Both the position numbers and the translations under genes were made by a program. DNA of 64,000 bases from Georgenia_B sunbinii. Lineage in GTDB: Bacteria; Actinomycetota; Actinomycetes; Actinomycetales; Actinomycetaceae. The DNA lies in the NCBI RefSeq assembly GCF_036421855.1, contig NZ_JAZGOK010000013.1; one strand, 5' to 3'. The notes beneath the pieces were generated by a model. The model searched no databases, was not told the DNA's origin, and saw only the letters and a list, made by a program, of their open reading frames with translations. How positions within the stretch are numbered: position 1 is the first letter of the stretch; every line of letters starts with the position of its first letter. This document shows, piece after piece, positions 62,576 through 64,000 of this stretch.

Positions 62576-63990
62576 TAGCGATGTCGATCTCCGGGACTGC
62601 GATCGCGCTCCCGAACATCGCACACGATCTCAGCACCTCGGGGTCGGCACTGAACTGGGTCGTTGCCGGATACAACCTTGCCTTCGCCGCGATGACCCTC
62701 GTCGCAGGCGCAGCCGCCGACCGCGTAGGACGACGTCTCATCTTCATCGTTGCCGCCTCCGTCTTCGCAGCCGGTTTCTTGGCCACCGCGTTGGCACCGA
62801 CGATCCTAGTTCTGGATATCGCACGGATCATTTCCGGTATCGGCGGTGCCGGAGTCATGGCAGCGGGCGGTGCACTGCTGGCATCGAACTACGAGGGTGC
62901 TGCACGAAACAGGGCTTTCGCGTTCATGGGGACAATGGCCGGCGTCGGCATCGCCATGGGCCCAACTCTGGTTGGCGGCCTGATCTCCCTGACTGGATGG
63001 CGTGGCAGCTTCGTCGCGTTCGCGATCCTCGGAGCACTCATCGCATGCGGTGCGGGACGTCTTCAAGAGTCACGCTCTGACCACAGCAGCACCGATTGGA
63101 TTGGCAGCCTGTTGTTCGTCGCCACGCTCAGCGCGTTCATGTTCGCGCTCCTCGAAGGACCAGAAGTCGGCTGGGCTCACCCGATGACTGTGAGTGCATT
63201 TGCCATTGGTGGGTTGGCGTCCATCGTATTCGTGATCGCACAGCGCCGCAGCGCCGCTCCGGTGCTCGCGCCTGAACTCGTCTCGGAACGCGGCTTCATG
63301 GGCTGGTGCCTGGCGACGCTGACGACTTCGATTGGCTTCCTCGGCACTCTGGTCTTCCTTCCTACCTACCTGCAGGCCGTTGCAGGAAATACGCCCGCGA
63401 TGGCCGGTCTGACGATGCTACTGCTGACTGCGCCGGTGTTGGTTGCCCCGATCATTGCCGTCACCTTGGTCAATCGCGGCATCTCAGCGCGGCTACTGAT
63501 CCTGACCGCGCTCGCGTTTGTCGTCATAGGAAACTTCGGCTTATTGCTCCTGGGACCAGAGAACACGACTCCACTCGTCGCCATCCCACTGTTGCTGATC
63601 GGAGTAGGTATGGGCACCTCGTTCGGCATTACCGACGGTCAGGCGATGTCCCTCGTCCCAGCACGACTCGTCGGCACAGCTGCCGGATTTCTCAATACAC
63701 TTCGCGGCGCAGCAGAAGCACTTGTGATCGCCGTGTTCAGCGCGATGCTCCTCGGATTCCTCACCATCCAACTCGATGACTCCGGTCGTGCGTCCAATGT
63801 CGCTGCAGGTGACCTTAGCGCCGCCACCGACCGCGGCTATAACGTCGAGGTCGACGCATTCACAGCGTCCTGGCACCTCACTCAAATTGGAATTGGTGCA
63901 GTCTGTCTCCTGCTTTCAATAGTCGTCGCTATCCTGCTCGTTGTACCCACTCGCGGTTCCATCACGGAAGAAAGAGCCCACCATGTCTGA
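62470..63990 (+). CDS. MFS efflux pump, DHA2 (14-helix) type
   Basis: A 506-residue drug:H+ antiporter. The first helices carry LNWVVAGYNLAFAAMTLVAG and the motif A region GAAADRVGRRLIFIV. Motif C-like sequence MGTMAGVGIAMGPTLVGG follows in helix 5, and about fourteen hydrophobic segments occur in total. QacA/EmrB relatives export cationic dyes, antiseptics or antibiotics. The ATG of MDSSTTSTS is the real start; the same ATG also exists in the artefactual first copy. A SoxR box upstream suggests induction by redox-active compounds. GC is lower than in the conserved left part of the window, so the gene may have been acquired. Confidence 0.92.
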   Translation: MDSSTTSTSTIGSLDGESRPPSRLTLPVILIGVALVAMSISGTAIALPNIAHDLSTSGSALNWVVAGYNLAFAAMTLVAGAAADRVGRRLIFIVAASVFAAGFLATALAPTILVLDIARIISGIGGAGVMAAGGALLASNYEGAARNRAFAFMGTMAGVGIAMGPTLVGGLISLTGWRGSFVAFAILGALIACGAGRLQESRSDHSSTDWIGSLLFVATLSAFMFALLEGPEVGWAHPMTVSAFAIGGLASIVFVIAQRRSAAPVLAPELVSERGFMGWCLATLTTSIGFLGTLVFLPTYLQAVAGNTPAMAGLTMLLLTAPVLVAPIIAVTLVNRGISARLLILTALAFVVIGNFGLLLLGPENTTPLVAIPLLLIGVGMGTSFGITDGQAMSLVPARLVGTAAGFLNTLRGAAEALVIAVFSAMLLGFLTIQLDDSGRASNVAAGDLSAATDRGYNVEVDAFTASWHLTQIGIGAVCLLLSIVVAILLVVPTRGSITEERAHHV

Positions 63991-64000
63991 GAAATCGGAT
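63983..64000 (+). CDS. Start of the next gene, cut by the window edge
   Basis: ATG TCT GAG AAA TCG GAT (MSEKSD) overlaps the end of the MFS gene by eight bases in another frame. Tight overlap suggests it is co-transcribed with the pump. Only six codons are visible, so nothing can be said about function. Confidence 0.5.

Overview
The window is high-GC actinobacterial DNA, probably from a Micrococcales-type genome (inference). GTG and TTG starts with strong Shine-Dalgarno sequences are common. It carries a mycothiol gene (mshB), an LPTTG cell-wall-anchored protein, a Tat-exported DyP peroxidase and gene orders familiar from actinobacteria: maf next to an acyl-CoA carboxylase alpha subunit, and dapC-fdxA close to mshB and typA.

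Layout. 0-9 kb: end of maf, a degenerate histidine-phosphatase-like gene, the biotin-dependent carboxylase alpha subunit, a Nudix/PIN-like fusion, a lysozyme-like exported protein, citrate synthase and a MalT-like LuxR regulator. 9-20.6 kb: a surface locus. A 2,587-residue repeat protein with signal peptide and LPTTG anchor diverges from a translationally coupled operon of two lipoproteins and a Tat-type DyP peroxidase. Their shared upstream region holds four 11-bp direct repeats resembling a PHO box. 20.6-30.7 kb: a SoxR/ABC-exporter pair with a clear SoxR box, then dapC, fdxA, a small SH3-like protein, VanW, flavin reductase, an mshB-membrane fusion and typA. 30.9-32.3 kb: an AbiEi-like gene bracketed by two inverted copies of a 60-bp palindromic element. 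32.4-40.2 kb: two ABC ATPases (one with an AbrB-like tail) and two giant FtsX-type permeases. 40.2-46.7 kb: an oligopeptide ABC importer whose binding-protein gene is separated from the permeases by a hairpin. 46.9-52.2 kb: nitrobindin-like, FdhF/YdeP-like, DinB, an NAD(P)-binding protein and thymidine kinase.

From 52.2 kb to the end the window is an accessory and decay zone. It holds a methyltransferase gene replaced in its middle by a MarR gene, VOC, ABC-F, a VapBC-type pair, an AAA-ATPase remnant, higA with an internally deleted higB, a WYL-regulator fragment, a frameshifted TetR and a frameshifted ZapE sharing a 32-bp palindrome, an IS21-family element, and an intact 14-helix MFS pump behind a second perfect SoxR box. 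A 118-bp exact duplication around a single N at 62457 is an assembly join, not biology.

The most novel parts are the surface/DyP locus with its PHO-like repeats, the two-site SoxR efflux regulon, the palindrome-bracketed AbiEi cassette, and the pile-up of broken regulatory and toxin genes beside the insertion sequence.
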